DNA from: Sambucus nigra
Lineage: Eukaryota > Streptophyta > Magnoliopsida > Dipsacales > Adoxaceae
Length of the DNA stretch: 64,000 bases
Assembly (NCBI GenBank): GCA_949130495.1
Contig: OX422207.1
Coordinates: forward strand, 707,764,456-707,828,455
Direction of reading: 5' to 3'
Program-made: the position numbers and the translations under genes
In this document: piece after piece, positions 45,313-57,476 of the stretch
Position numbering within the stretch: the stretch's first letter is position 1
Layout: each line of letters opens with the position of its first letter
The notes under the pieces: model-generated
Databases searched by the model: none
Told to the model about the DNA's origin: nothing
What the model saw: only the letters and a program-made list of their open reading frames with translations

Positions 45313-46498
45313 TAGGGAGCCAGGCCAAGGGCTTGCGATCGACCTGAGAAGGCGTAGGATGAGATTTATTTTTGAGAAAAAGGGAAGAAACTATTTTTTT
45401 TTTATTTTTTGATAAAGAAAGGATAATGTTTTTTGGATTTTTGATAATGAAGGGATAAATGTATTTGTATTTTTGATAAAGAAGGGAGAAACGCTTTTGG
45501 AGACGGAACTCAGCATGAGTATTACGATTATTATGTTCTCACTTGTACTTAATTCTCCTAAATGCAATGTCGAACGGTACCCGAGCCTGGAAAAGTTTTT
45601 TTTTTAATATATGCAAAGCTACGGCTGGACTTTTAACCAGGCTCACGAACAAGGTCCTGTTTTGAAAATGCATGAAAATTTGGGTGACAGATCGACCCAG
45701 AATTTTAGCAGAGCTTCGGGTCAAAATCGGCAATCTAAAGTGCACGTCCTAGGTTTGACACCTATATGCGGGTATGCAGTTTGGTTTGGTGAATTGGAAT
45801 GGGTTCCCCCCTTTGGCGTGACTTCCATGAGATACGTCTTGCTCTTGAGGGAAATTGGTACGTGTGGACAAGCCATTTCATATACCTAAGTTTATGTGAA
45901 TTGCCTCACTATATACCTCGTGGGGACGATACGTGTGAGAGAGAATTTGATATACTTGGTGTACGTGAACGAATTACCAACGATATACCTCATGTCATAA
46001 CTTCGGTCAAGCGGTACGATACGGGAGAACCGTTCGATATACGTTGAAGGTATTTGGTCAATAGAAGGTGAGAGTCATATCGCTTAGGCTAACTGAGCCT
46101 TGTCGGACCAGCGCCCATCACGAAGTGACCCTCCAGTTACTGGGTAAAATTTTTTCAATTAAAATGCTCTTTGGTGATGTCGTGTAAATCATGCATGATT
46201 CTCTTATTAGTATCTTATGATGAGAATGCGTTTCTTGATTATACCAAATAGGGAGTAAAGTACAAGTACCAAAGGTACCGTAAGTATGGATGGGTGATGC
46301 ATGCAACATGCAGATATATGTGATCCTAGGTGCATGTGGTGCGAAGTGTACATGGAGAATTTTCTACAAGTGTGTGAACATAAGCATAAGCATGGGATAC
46401 ACATGGAAAAGAAAACGAGAATATGCTGATATAGGGGAAATATAAACAAATATAACATCCACATAAATAGAGTCGAGACCTCAAAACAAACACATATA
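45313..46498 (-). other. Tat 5' leader, non-coding
   Basis: About 1.2 kb between the PBS and gag has no protein similarity. Imperfect repeats around GATATACCT...GTG..ACGTGAA occur near 45868-46000. The start of gag within or just below this region is not certain. Confidence 0.6.
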
Positions 46499-46516
46499 TC
46501 CCCAGCAGATTCGCCA
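46499..46516 (-). other. Primer-binding site of the Tat element (tRNA-Arg type)
   Basis: On the minus strand TGGCGAATCTGCTGGGGA starts one base after the 5' LTR. It closely resembles the TGGCGACTC..CTGGGGA site common in Tat/Athila-type plant elements and usually assigned to tRNA-Arg. Confidence 0.82.
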
Positions 46517-46517
46517 C

Positions 46518-48432
46518 TATGGCCATCCCCGATCCTCGCCCACGGGAGGGCGTGCGGAGGAAAGGATCCTCGGGTCCCGCGCATCCCTCTCAGGAGCGCT
46601 TCGGCCGGCGTCATTTAAGATGAGGTGTAAAAAATGTAGAGAGATTCAGAGTCGCCAGTCTATTTTACTCAAAACAAACAAAAGAAAAAGGGAAAGCCAT
46701 CCCAAAGGATGACATCCAAAGACGTACTGGTGCATGCGAAACAAAAATGATTCGAGAAGGGTTTGGAGGCTTAGTTACGAAATGCAAAGGTGTTAGGCAC
46801 CCATTCCACCCTTTCAGTCTCTCATGGATATTTTCTATTTTCCTTTATTTTTCCCCGTGATATGTGTGCATGTGTATATATATAAGGGAGATAGGAATTC
46901 TCGACTTGTATCATGGAAGAGATAAAGCGAGTCATCCGTAGGAAGTTATAAGAATAATATTAGAAAGTAAAATTTACGCGATTACCCTTATGTTGATCGT
47001 TATAATGGAACTATAACGCATATGGAGTAATACGTCACTAAGGGCAAGTATATAGATTATAATGAGATTGGATTTTGAGAAAATAAAAAATAAGAGAAAA
47101 AGTGAGAAAGGGACTCGAGTCTCGGGTTTTACCCCGAGACGCCTATATAGCTATAAAGGCATCAAAGTCAATGTAGTTCGCATACAAAATGAGGGGTGGG
47201 TTTTATCCCATAAATCCAAATGGGGGATCTCTTATTTGTGAGTGTGTGTGTGTGTAGAAAAAAAGTGTTTTAGTTGTGAGAAAAGTGTGAGAAAAGTATG
47301 AGAATCCCTATTTGGAATTTATGAGCAAACCCTCTTTTTCTTTTTTTTGGGTTTTATTTATATGAAAATAAGAGATGTGCAATAATAATAAATAAAGAAG
47401 TATATTAGGATGTGTGAAATGAGATAATAAAAGTGCTAAATAATAAAATAAGTTATTGTAAATTTAAGAGAATTTGAAGAGAAAGTTGAGAAAGATGAAC
47501 CTTCTTGGAGACCTTAAGCCTGATCTTGAATGTGGAAGAGAAACCCTTGCACTTGGATGATGATGGAGAGTGGCTAATTCACCAAGTTTCATGAAAAGTG
47601 GAAGTAAGAAAGGGGATTTGGAGGTTGAAATCACGCTGCCTTCGAGAGAGGTTTCTTGGATTCGTTGAGAGTGAATTTTATCAGATCCGGGCTCCCTTGA
47701 AAATGAGGTGAAGGCCTACTTTTATGGGCTCAGGTCACTGCTAATCGGTATATACTTGATCCTGCCTATCGGCACCTGTCGATAGTCAGGGTCTGGAACC
47801 TACCATTTGGCAGTGTGCTTTAGGCCTTTTCGGGAAATCGGTTGCCGAGGGGAAACCGTTTGTCAAAATCGTAAATGGGGAAGACCGTTGGAAAGGTAAT
47901 TAAGAGACCTTTGAAAGTACTTTGGACTGCTCCCGGGTTTGGGTGTTGACTTTTGATCAAATATGGCTTGGAAGCGTTTGTCGGTCCATTGGACGGGAAA
48001 TCGTTCGGACGCAAACGGATTATTCGTTCACATGGTAAGTCCAAATCGTGCACGGGACAGACCGTTGGAAAGGTATTCAGAGCCCTTCGAAGATTCATTT
48101 AGTCTCAGTCGAGCTGAAGAGTTGACTTAGGTCAAATAGAACTCGGGAGTGCCCGGTGGCCTCTCGATCAAGTTTCGGACGCAAATGAATCGTTCGTCCG
48201 CATGGTAAGTCGGAATCGCACAGGGAAGGACTGTTGGAAAGGGTATTCAGTGCCCTTCAAAAATTCATTCAGTCTCAGTCGAGATGAAGAGTTTGGCTTT
48301 TTGGTCAAACTGAGCTGGGGAGTGCTCGATGGCTTCTAGGTCAGTACTTGGGGTATGACCTGGGTTTGTAGTGATGAAGGGAGGTACTAGGGACCTAAGG
48401 AGAGTTAGGGGTAATGGAATGGGGTGTCTACA
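46518..48432 (-). repeat. Tat 5' LTR (1915 bp)
   Basis: It matches 34589-37035 but has only one copy of the 517-bp segment. On the minus strand it begins TGTAGACACCCCATTCC and ends GGCCATA, next to the PBS. The flanking CATAT at 48433-48437 repeats that at 34584-34588. Confidence 0.9.
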
Positions 48433-49258
48433 CATATATATGTATATACTTTTCTTCGAACATTTTGGCATCGATTTATCTCTACCATTTGAAGAGAAGT
48501 TTGGGTTTTCTTCTAAATCCCTCATAGAAAAAGAATTTTTTAGCGCGGCTTTCTCATATGGTGAAAGGCACCATGTGTGGTTGACGGTGTACGTATTTTT
48601 CGATCGGTGGGTCTGAGATCGCGGTGGAGCTCCGTGGTTATCCGCTAGGCAAAAGTAGTTACAAGAAGATGCGTCAAGGCTTGAGAGGGTTTGAGTTGAG
48701 AAAGTAAGTCATCTGTCTTGTAAATGTAAATTCCGTACTTAGTGGATTTGAGGCCAGGTCCGTTCGAAATTGTTTCCCGTTGTGGTTTTTTCCTCCTACA
48801 TCGTGGCGTAGTGATTTAATTGTTTATTTTATCTTTTGCAAAATCACCTAGAACGCATGCTTAGGTAAAAAGATAAAATTGGTTTAATTTAATCACTACT
48901 TATTCAATTAGGTGAAAATTAATATTGGGTAATGTTATGTTAATTTATTTCAAGTCATTTAATTTAATTGATAAAATTAGTTTGGCCTAACTTGATAAAA
49001 TTTCAAAATATGACTTAGGAAATTTTTCTAGGACTTGGATTAATTTACTTGGTTTAAGTGAAGTTTAAATAGTGTGTGTGTTAATCCTGTTTCACTTGTG
49101 TTTAATTTTAATTTTGAAAACGTAAATTAAAATTTGTTTATTGTATTTAACCATCACATTTACGCTTTCTCATATTTCCAAAAAGAAAAATAATTACTTT
49201 GTGAGGTAAAAAGAGGATTTTTTATTTTAAAATTGGGGGGCCTTCGGGATGTTTTTCA
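48433..49258 (+). repeat. A2 5' LTR, second part
   Basis: It begins with the TATA-box tract (CATATATATGTATATAC), then follows the A1 LTR 10640-11423 closely (GGCACCATGTGTGGTTGACG, GCATGCTTAGGTAAAA) and ends TTTTTCA. A decayed primer-binding site, TTGGTATCAAACCC, starts at 49261. Confidence 0.9.
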
Positions 49259-49314
49259 AATTGGTATCAAACCCAAAGCGATAAATTATTTCGTTAAGAT
49301 CCTTTAAATAATTT

Positions 49315-50360
49315 TTGGCTAAAATGGAATTTTTCCCATTTTCAAAATTTCCTATTTTCAATGGTTCTAATTACGCGTACTGGAAAGCGCGTATGAAATT
49401 GGCACTTAAATCTATCGATGAGAGGGTTTGGTTATCGGTAGTTAACGGGTGGTCTCCACCAACTCATTTAGTTGAAAATGAGCGTGTTCCCAAAGCAGCC
49501 GATAGATGGACTGAGAATGAGTTTAAACTTTTAAATTTTAATTCCCGTGGTTTAAATGCCTTGTTTAGCGCTGTCACACCGGATGAATTCCGACGTATTA
49601 TGACGTGTGAGACCGCTAAAGAAGCGTGGGATATTTTGTAACTCACTCATGAGGGTACATGTGTCGTTATAGCTTCGAAACTCCAAAACCTCACCACTCA
49701 ATTAGAAACCATCAAAATGAACGAAAAAAAAACATTTGATGAATTTTATGCTAGACTTTTCGATATTGTTAATTCGTCATTTAATTTGGGAGAGAAAATA
49801 CCCGACAATCGAGTTGTAAAGAAAATTTTGAGGTCCCTAGCTGATAGATTTATTCCAAAAGTGATCGTATTAAATTCTTTACCAAATTTAACCTCTACGA
49901 AATTAGAAGAGCTTGTAGTTGATTTACAAACCTATGAACTTGACATGTTTCCTTCTAAAATTGAAAATAAGATTGAAAGGGGCATTGCTTCAAAATCCCG
50001 AAAAGAGGAAAAACAAGTAGTAGAGAGCGAGAGTGATAGTGAATCGGAAGATATGGCCTTGTTTGCTAGGAAATTTTGAAAGTTTCTTAAAATTAACAGA
50101 GATAAATTTAAAAATGACTTTAAGAAATTTGAAACTTCTAACCATGACAAAGCCGAGAGGATCCCTAAAACAATTAATGAAAATTTAAATAGGGATGAGT
50201 CAAATAGGTGTTTTGGTTGTGAGGGTTATGGCCATAGGGTTTCTGAGTTCCCCACTAAACTAAGGAGAGAGGGTAAGCGACCCATTTCATATAATGTGAC
50301 CCTTAATGATAGTGATAAGGAAGAGAGACCCGATTCCCTCACTAAGCCCAACTTTGGCTA
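49315..50360 (+). pseudogene. gag: A2 gag, N-terminal domain and first zinc knuckle
   Basis: One frame from ATG 49315: FNGSNYAYWKARMKLALKS and VWLSVVNGW are the classic start of plant copia Gag (DUF4219/UBN2 region), continuing through ETAKEAWDIL, QLETIKMNEKKTFDEFYARL and LTSTKLEELVVDLQTYE. Stops occur at 49639 and 50077, the second (TGA) where Trp would fit. An acidic Ser/Glu stretch precedes a knuckle CFGCEGYGHRVSEF that has lost its last Cys. A frameshift near 50300 moves the sequence to another frame. The protein would form the element's particle. Confidence 0.88.
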
Positions 50361-50573
50361 GTCATATGAGCACCGATAATGAATCTTCTCATGAAGATAT
50401 TCAAACACATGACACTTCTGATGTCAAAGTTTATGATTCCCTAGTTTTTTATGGTAGTGAGAGTGAAGAAGAGAGAGAGAGAGTGAAAATGAAGAAGGGG
50501 TTAATGTGAGTGAACTTTAAAATTCTTTTCAAGAACTTTATTAAGAATCTATTAAATTAGAAAAAAATATAAT

Positions 50574-51248
50574 TTGAAGTTAGAAGCTAGTTTAAGAGAG
50601 CGTGTCAAGGCCATTGATGATAGTATATTGGTTGAAGACCTTTGGACACGAGAGAAAGCTCTTCTAGAGAAGCTTGATTATATAGAAGGCGAGAGAGATA
50701 GACTTAGGGGTTTAATGGAATCCTTGAAAAAGGAGCTTCTTTCTTTTGAAGAGAGAAATGCTTTATTAGAGTCTAACATTTTAGAATTTCAAAATAAATT
50801 AAAAGACTCTAGTAATGTCAAATTTGATTTGGAGTGTCGTTCGGAAAAATTAGATAAAATCTTAGGAACGGTCCAAATTAAAAATGACATGTGTGGTTTA
50901 GGCTTCAATACTTGTAATGAATCTACTCATAAATCCAAAACCAATTTTTTAGGAGAATCAACTAGGAAAGCCTTTAGAGATCATTCCTTAGGTACCAAAT
51001 TTCGACGTAATTTTACTTCTACACATTGTGTTCGAAAAGGTCATCTTAGGATATTTTGTTTTTATCTTAAACGAATTCCTAAAAAATCCTAACGTAAAGC
51101 AACCAATGTAGTTAAAATTCCTACACCCCAAGATAGTCATTCTTCATTAATTTGGGTTAGGAAATTCGACTTGGTTGCCTAGAAAATAGGACGTTTGATT
51201 CTCATTTACTTTAACATGCTTCCTCCCTTGATAAATCTAAAGGATGAA
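50574..51248 (+). pseudogene. gag: A2 gag, C-terminal coiled coil and second zinc knuckle
   Basis: After a further frameshift, 50574-51092 (172 codons) has a heptad-like charged region (EGERDRLRGLMESLKKELLS, ERNALLESNILEFQNKLKDS) and a second knuckle with HCVRKGHLRIFCFYL. Downstream, LIWVRK and a terminal KSKG-stop (about 51240) are shared with A1. In pol-bearing relatives, protease follows directly after the I-W-V-x-K segment; here there is a stop in both family members. A long coiled-coil Gag extension is a reported sirevirus feature. Confidence 0.82.
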
Positions 51249-51296
51249 TGTGTTAGTGCTTGCATACTTTAGCTTTTGTGGTTCATGCAATATTAT

Positions 51297-51956
51297 CACT
51301 ACAACAAAAAACATAATTTACGTCAGTTTAAAAAGTGACGTTACGTCAAACAAATGTAAAATGATATAAATGATATTTATTTATGTCAATTTTACTTTAA
51401 AGGTATATTTTTATTTCAATTTAAGTAAAATTGAGATAAAAAATAAACCCTTTATCACATTTTTATATATAAATAGCATTAATGTAATGTTAATTATTTT
51501 ATCCTTCAAGTCAAAACTGAGTTAAATGGAAAAAGGAGCGGGTTTTTTTTCACTCTCGTTCCAAAATTTGTTCCTCAAAATTATTTGGCGGATGGATCCG
51601 ATCTCTCTTTCTACAACACTATCTCTCTCGGTCGCACGACTCTCTCTCTCTCTCTCTCTCTCGGCCGCACGTCTCTCTCTCTCTCTCTCAGACGACTCTC
51701 TCTCTCTCTCGCACAACTCTCATCTTTGCTCACCTCCTGCGCCGGCCAGGCTCCATCGTAGGTACAAAAAGCTCTCGATTTACTTGCTTCGATTTGTATA
51801 TATGTGTTCGTGTGTGTGCGATTTGTGTGCGATTTGTGTATATTCTATTTGTTCTTGATTTTCTGTATAAGTGTTTGTGTGTTCTTGATTTGTTTATACC
51901 GAATTTGTTCTTGATTTGTTCGTACGTGATTTGTTCTTCATTTGTGTGTGTGTGAT
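51297..51956 (+). mobile_element. CACTA-type terminus with UTR-like interior (right end not seen)
   Basis: CACTACAACAAAAAAC at 51297 has the form of a plant CACTA/En-Spm terminal repeat and cuts copia A2. ACGTCAG and GTGACGT repeats follow as possible subterminal motifs. 51590-51770 is CT-rich and resembles a plant 5' UTR/exon 1 followed by a T/G-rich intron-like stretch. Element Z inserted at 51957; the host sequence resumes at 61511. No inverted TTTTTTGTTGTAGTG end was found in the window. Confidence 0.6.
51600..51720. repeat. (CT)n microsatellite blocks
   Basis: Several runs of TCTCTCTCTC separated by GGCCGCACG or GACGACT units. The open frame 51526-51858 across it is compositional. Confidence 0.85.
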
Positions 51957-54047
51957 TGTAACACCCCGCTTAAAATAATAACGGGTGGCCAACCCTATAC
52001 TATATTAAATCAGGAATTTCAGATGGTCCAGTCTCAACATCAACTATCGGTACTCTATAATATAGGACTAACTACCCGATAACATATAAGCGAGATGTTA
52101 AATAAATTAAAACATGCAACATAACACAACCCAACACTACAAAATTTCTAATAAATAAGAGAGATGCAAGAAAGAACTATAAGAAATGAAAGGTATCACT
52201 ATACATGAATATGCCATAAATAAATAAACCCGAATAAGCTGTCGGGTCACAGCAAATACAATAACTGAAGGGAATAAATATAAACATGTAAGTAAATATC
52301 CCTTGGGTACAAACCCGATATACAACATGAATCCTACCTATAATTTTAAAGAAGTAGGAAGCGGCTACATGAAACATCCCGCAACAGTCCGCACCTGTCA
52401 CGGCTCTCGAGACTCTGGATAGAAGGTCATCCGGCATCCATGCGGTAGGATACCTGTGGAAATATATATATGTATATACAAGAAGGAGGGAGAAGTAAAC
52501 GGGTCAGAGCCCCGAATGTGTAAAATATTTAGCCAGTGTGTTAACCGTGCATAATAAATACCGGTGTACTTAATTTCATAAATAAGTGAGACCTCACTCT
52601 CGTGGAACCCCAACTCACCTCTCATCTAAAGGCGCGCACCTAATCGCATCCTTAAATTTTAGTTAAATTACCCCCATTGATTTTTTTAGGACAACCTAAC
52701 TTATCAGGCCTAGCCTATATCCACGAGAGCTACCTTCCCGTCATAATCTAAGGATCCACCCATTTCTAATCCTATTAGATTATGATTACAACAATTATGC
52801 CATAAAAGGCTTAATAAATTCCGATTAATAATCTTATGAATTATAATCATCATAATTCTTAAAACATCACTCATATACATATACATATGTATATACATAT
52901 ATAGGCTAAAAACGTAAGAATTAATATACTTAATAACATGCACATGGAATATTGGCAAGACTTCTCTCTAATCCCAAAATTGTACTACGTTTCGTGCGTG
53001 GGGAGTCTCGCAAAGCGAAATCCAAACAAGGAACCGCCCCGTTACACTACTCCTGACAAGGTCAAGACCAGAGATCCGAGATGCCACCTATGGAATTACT
53101 TCTCTCAAATCTCGACATGGCACTGCGTTTCGTGCGTGAGGTGTCTCGCAAAGCGAAATCCAAACAAGGAACCACCTCGTTACACTACTCCTGGGCAATG
53201 TCGATCCTAGAGATCCATAATCCTCAATATACAAGTAAATACTACCATTATTACTAACTATAACTACTAAAGAAAGAAAGAAGAAAAGAAAAGAAAACAA
53301 ATAAAACAAAATAAAAGAACCTCCAATAATATCCTTGGGATGATGTAACCGAATAATACCTTATGTGCGATACATCAACCCCCATCAATCTAGTACACCA
53401 TAATCATCTAAGATGTACTTCATAAAAGTCCATATCCTTTCATCTATCGGATATATATATAAATATATATATAGGTATTTATTTCTAACCGTATATATAT
53501 ATCATCATCAATCCAATAGCCGAGTGTACATACTACATATGATGTACAAGGCCATGCACATAATATACCCGGCTATATATATATCGCCGATAAACTGCAT
53601 CAATGCTATCATCTTCCCAGTGCCCGGCTCACGTAGCAATACTGGGGCCACCATGGTGGGACTAAACGACACCCATCTCGTGGTAAACTCACGCACACGA
53701 CGTCCCGGGAAGCGGTCATAGCTCCAAACCGGCAATGAGACGAAACATACCCATCACGTCTCATCCCAAAAAAAATATATATATCATATAATAACACACG
53801 GGACGACTATGACCTGGGGAATATCCACACCCTGCTTTTCTAGCCAGGATGCTCACCCTCTACGCGCGCAACTTCCCAATGATAGCATGAGCGGGGTATG
53901 CTTAACCAATTTAGTATATATATCATTTACATGCATAATATATATAATCCATATGATCCAATCATATGATCAAATAATAAACCATCATATACGGTTTAAA
54001 TATCCATACCAAGTATATCCACAACATGAAGATATCCATATATCTAT

Positions 54048-54113
<66 letters not shown>

Positions 54114-54736
54114 ACACATATTCACATATCCTTATCTATATATATAAACTAATTCTGGTTCATATGTATAAGATATATATAACTGGCTATAAGTATACAT
54201 AGTCCTCGATATACAAGCCGTCACTACCATTTCCATTAAATTTACCTTGATATGTGAATATAATTCCATACTTGAAACATATTCAATCATCTTCCTATGA
54301 TGAGTAGTCTCCCAAAACCATATGTTTATGTCTATACATATACATTCAACATTAGGGTTATCACCCAAGAATTTGTGTAGAAATCCATCACTACACCTTT
54401 CACCTCTAAATGTGAAAGTACATAATTATCTTTAGTACTATCTAACCATAGGCATTAACAGGACTTAATAGTCTAAAACCTCAATTTATTCCAACCTCAT
54501 TTCAAGTATTGGAATCTCAATGGCCATATCCCCATAATTGCGTATAAACTATCCTAACTAGAATTTACGCTACCGCTTATCCTAGTCGATAGTACACCCG
54601 CAAGCTGTTTCCCACTTTTACCTATGGTTCAATTGTATTTTATGAATCCTTACCCCTATCGGGTTATCATTTATTCCTTAGTCTAAATATTTCTAAGGAT
54701 AGGAGACCTCTCACTCTCTAAGAGTTCTCAACCTCA

Positions 54737-54787
<51 letters not shown>

Positions 54788-55953
54788 ATCTATAATTGGT
54801 AAATTCCAACCTCAAAGAGTTTTCCCCCAATATCCATATGTAACTCCAATACGTACATGGGTACATTTCTCCCAAGTTACCCTAAGGGTACCCAAATCCC
54901 AATATGTGAGAAACTCCTTATATGACTCCAAGAATATATCTTTTACATCCTAAGAGAAAGCCCCCAAATCAATAAACCCAACCAAAAAGGGTTTGAAATC
55001 ACTATGGAGAAAATACTTCAAAATGCCCTGTTTTCGAATCGATTCGACCTCCCAGGCGAATCGATTCGGGTCCAAAGACCTGGGCTTCTGCAATAGGCCG
55101 AATCGTTCGGCTTGGGGTCTGAATCGATTCGGTCAATGCAGACCTGCCAATTTTTCCAAACCGAATCGATTCGCTTGAGGGGGCGAATCGATTCGGACCT
55201 GCAATTTTTGAAGGGTTCATCTGTTTCTTCAAAACCTACGAATTCTAAACCCTAAATTTCTCATTCCAACCCCCAATCCTTCATCAAATCATGATTTTAA
55301 TCCCATTAACCAACCCAAAGTTGATCCCAATCATTTCTATGTCATTAATTCTCAATTTAAACATTGATTTCAAGATTTAAACCTAAAATCTAGGTTTTGA
55401 CATTAATACCCAAAAAACATTTCTTTACCCCACAATTTATGAAATGATATACACAAATAGCTATTTAGCAGGATTAAACACTTGCCTCAGGTTTGTAGAG
55501 GTTGAATCGTCCTCGATGTCGCGGTAGAGCCAGAAATCTCCAAGCTTTTCTTCCTCTCTCTCTTCCTTTCTTCTTCTTCCTCTTCTTCTTCTCTCTCTAG
55601 GGCTCTTCTCTCTTTCTCTCAAATGAGAAATGGCTTCATCCGTAAGCCTCCAACCTTTTAGAACAAAATCCCAGTTTTAAATGTTAATACACACTTTAAA
55701 TGACTCGCTTAGACCAATTAGAGTCAAACTGACTTAAAAATATTTCGGAGCCGAAATAAAACCCAATGACAGTCATTTTGACTATCTCGACCCTTCCGGG
55801 ATCGATGGTACCCTCAAAATCATCATCCGGAATACTTTAAAATATTTTCTATTTTTGGACCTCATTTCCCAAATTCTAAAATTCTCCAATTTAATTAAAT
55901 TTTATCTTCCCAAAAATTTAATTTCTCAGTCTCCAAAGTCGTGGGGTGTTACA
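51957..55953 (-). repeat. Z 3' LTR (3997 bp)
   Basis: It contains, from left to right, two copies of a hairpin motif (52990-53055 and 53128-53192), (TA)n tracts (54060-54110 and 54742-54781), the CGAATCGATTCG array (55034-55197), a CT-rich stretch (55550-55620) and the TGTAACACCCC-type end next to the PPT. Confidence 0.93.
55034..55197. repeat. Six-copy CGAATCGATTCG palindrome array, Z 3' LTR
   Basis: Six near-identical 12-13 bp units centred on ATCGAT occur in about 160 bp. The third has lost one base (CGAATCGTTCGG) and the fourth begins TGAATCG. The perfect form is a 12-bp palindrome. Confidence 0.93.
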
Positions 55954-55966
55954 ATCTCCCCCCCTT
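55954..55966 (-). other. Polypurine tract of Z
   Basis: On the minus strand AAGGGGGGGAGAT abuts the 3' LTR start TGTAACACC. It would prime plus-strand DNA synthesis. Confidence 0.85.
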
Positions 55967-57462
55967 ACAAGAATTTCGTCCGCGAAATTTAAGATATGCC
56001 TAGGACCTCAATACCATCTAGTCCTAACATCAAGTCTTAGGATCACTATACCGATCCTCTCTAGTTCTCATGTCGAACCATATGGATTTTAAAACAAATA
56101 ACTACCCCGGGGTGCCCATACACCCCGTATCCGAGTTTCCACTCGTAAAATCCTAATCAGGCTCCATTAGCCTCAAATTGTAAGATAACCCTCGGTAATA
56201 TAATCTATAACAATATACTAAATATATAAAAGTTTGAAAATCTCCACTGGTTGAACTCTCCTCAATTCCTGACGCTAGCCACCTTCGTGCGGGGGAGGTC
56301 TCGCAAGCGAAATCCAAACAAGGAACCCTCCCAATACACTACTGCGTAGCTAGGTCGGGGATTGAGATTAGTTGAACCAGGGTTAAGGTTTTATAAAAAG
56401 ATTTTCTCGTATTTTAGATATTGCCCGAGAGCCTATACAATAATACAATATAAATATATTCCGCGTCTTACGACACGCCAAACAAACACCTTATGTTTAA
56501 AACACAAGGCCTCAATTAATACAATACTCTAGCCAATACCTAGTTCTCAAAACTAGCACAACTATGAGCTAAACTATCCGCTCCTCACAAATCTACCAAA
56601 CTCTGAACCTCTCAGTTATGAAATTCCTATACATCATATTAACACCTTTATATAAAAATAAATCCTTCCCTCATTGGGATTCTAAAACTTCCCTACTATT
56701 TTGTTACAAAAAGGTGTATCATCTCCCAAGACACCATACCAAGGCCACACTTGCTCACTTCCTTCTCTAGGAAAATTCCATACCCCCTAGCGGTATAGCG
56801 GCTAGCTACTCATCACACCTCACACGCGACGTTCCCACTATCGTACAAAGCTTAACTTAAACCCAAAGAAAGGTATTCTACCTTACAATTCCATAACCTA
56901 ATGGTTTCCCCTCACCCTAGAATCTTAACTCAGGGTCCTAAACCCCTTCCAGGAAAATCATTATCCCTAAGCCTATTTCTTCACAAGAGAAACATCTTCC
57001 TCAAAATCCTTCCTAGCGAAGGTTGACGGGTTTCTAAATCCAAACCTCCCAAAGACTACAATAACCTCTCCTCAGACTTACTTTATTAAGTCCAAGGTTT
57101 GTCATTCGAGTAAATTTTCCTTTCTTACTCAACCGTCGATAAATCACCTCGAACCACTGTTAGAAATATCCTCAATATTTCCTCCTAAATCGGGGAAAAA
57201 CAAATACCCCCAATTAAAGTGTACCCAAAATATACTATGGGTTCCGTATTTCTAAACCTATTCTTTCCTAGACGACAAAAATCTAGGCGACGTCTGAAAC
57301 GAAACAAGAGCAACTGTTATCAGTACGCCAATCAAGTGAGTATACTTCACAGAAGAAAACAACGCAGTGAACACAACAGTCCTATTTTTAGGGCTTTATG
57401 TCAAGAACTTTAACGGAAGAATGCAGAAACTCGCACAGATCCTAAGGACTCTAGAACCTGAT
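55967..57462 (-). other. Z interior, non-coding
   Basis: About 1.5 kb with no gag or pol similarity on either strand. A copy of the hairpin motif lies at 56283-56341 (GCAAGCGAAATCCAAACAAG). The frame 57219-57413 is unrecognised and probably chance. Confidence 0.8.
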
Positions 57463-57474
57463 GCTCTGATACCA
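57463..57474 (-). other. Primer-binding site of Z (initiator tRNA-Met type)
   Basis: The minus strand reads GA then TGGTATCAGAGC immediately after the 5' LTR end at 57477. This fixes Z as a minus-strand element. Confidence 0.9.
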
Positions 57475-57476
57475 TC

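Larger units (their letters stand above)
34589..48432 (-). mobile_element. Ty3/gypsy Tat-lineage retrotransposon, 13.8 kb
   Basis: Minus-strand order: 5' LTR (48432-46518), primer-binding site, non-coding leader, gag, protease, RT, RNase H, additional RNase H, partial integrase, an opposite-strand ORF, a 40-bp tandem array, 3' LTR (37035-34589). The 5-bp duplication CATAT flanks it (34584-34588, 48433-48437). The PBS and the extra RNase H place it in the Tat/Ogre/Retand group. LTRs begin TGTAGACAC on the minus strand and end in ATA. Stops, a frameshift in RT and loss of most of integrase make it non-autonomous today. Confidence 0.92.
33682..51296 (+). mobile_element. Copia element A2: sirevirus-like, interrupted by Tat, cut by CACTA
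   Basis: The LTR starts TGTAAGGACACAATTC at 33682, is split at 34588/48433 by the Tat element, and ends TTTTTCA at 49258. The PBS follows at 49261 (TTGGTATCAAACCC, decayed). Gag occupies 49315-51248. At 51297 a CACTA terminus replaces the rest, so no 3' LTR is seen. It sits inside gypsy W. The LTR and gag C-terminus are of the same family as A1, but A2 keeps the N-terminal gag domain. Confidence 0.85.

Noticed and set aside
55034..55197. CRISPR-like regular short repeats
   Set aside because: Units are palindromes with irregular spacing inside a plant LTR; there are no cas genes and this is eukaryotic DNA.
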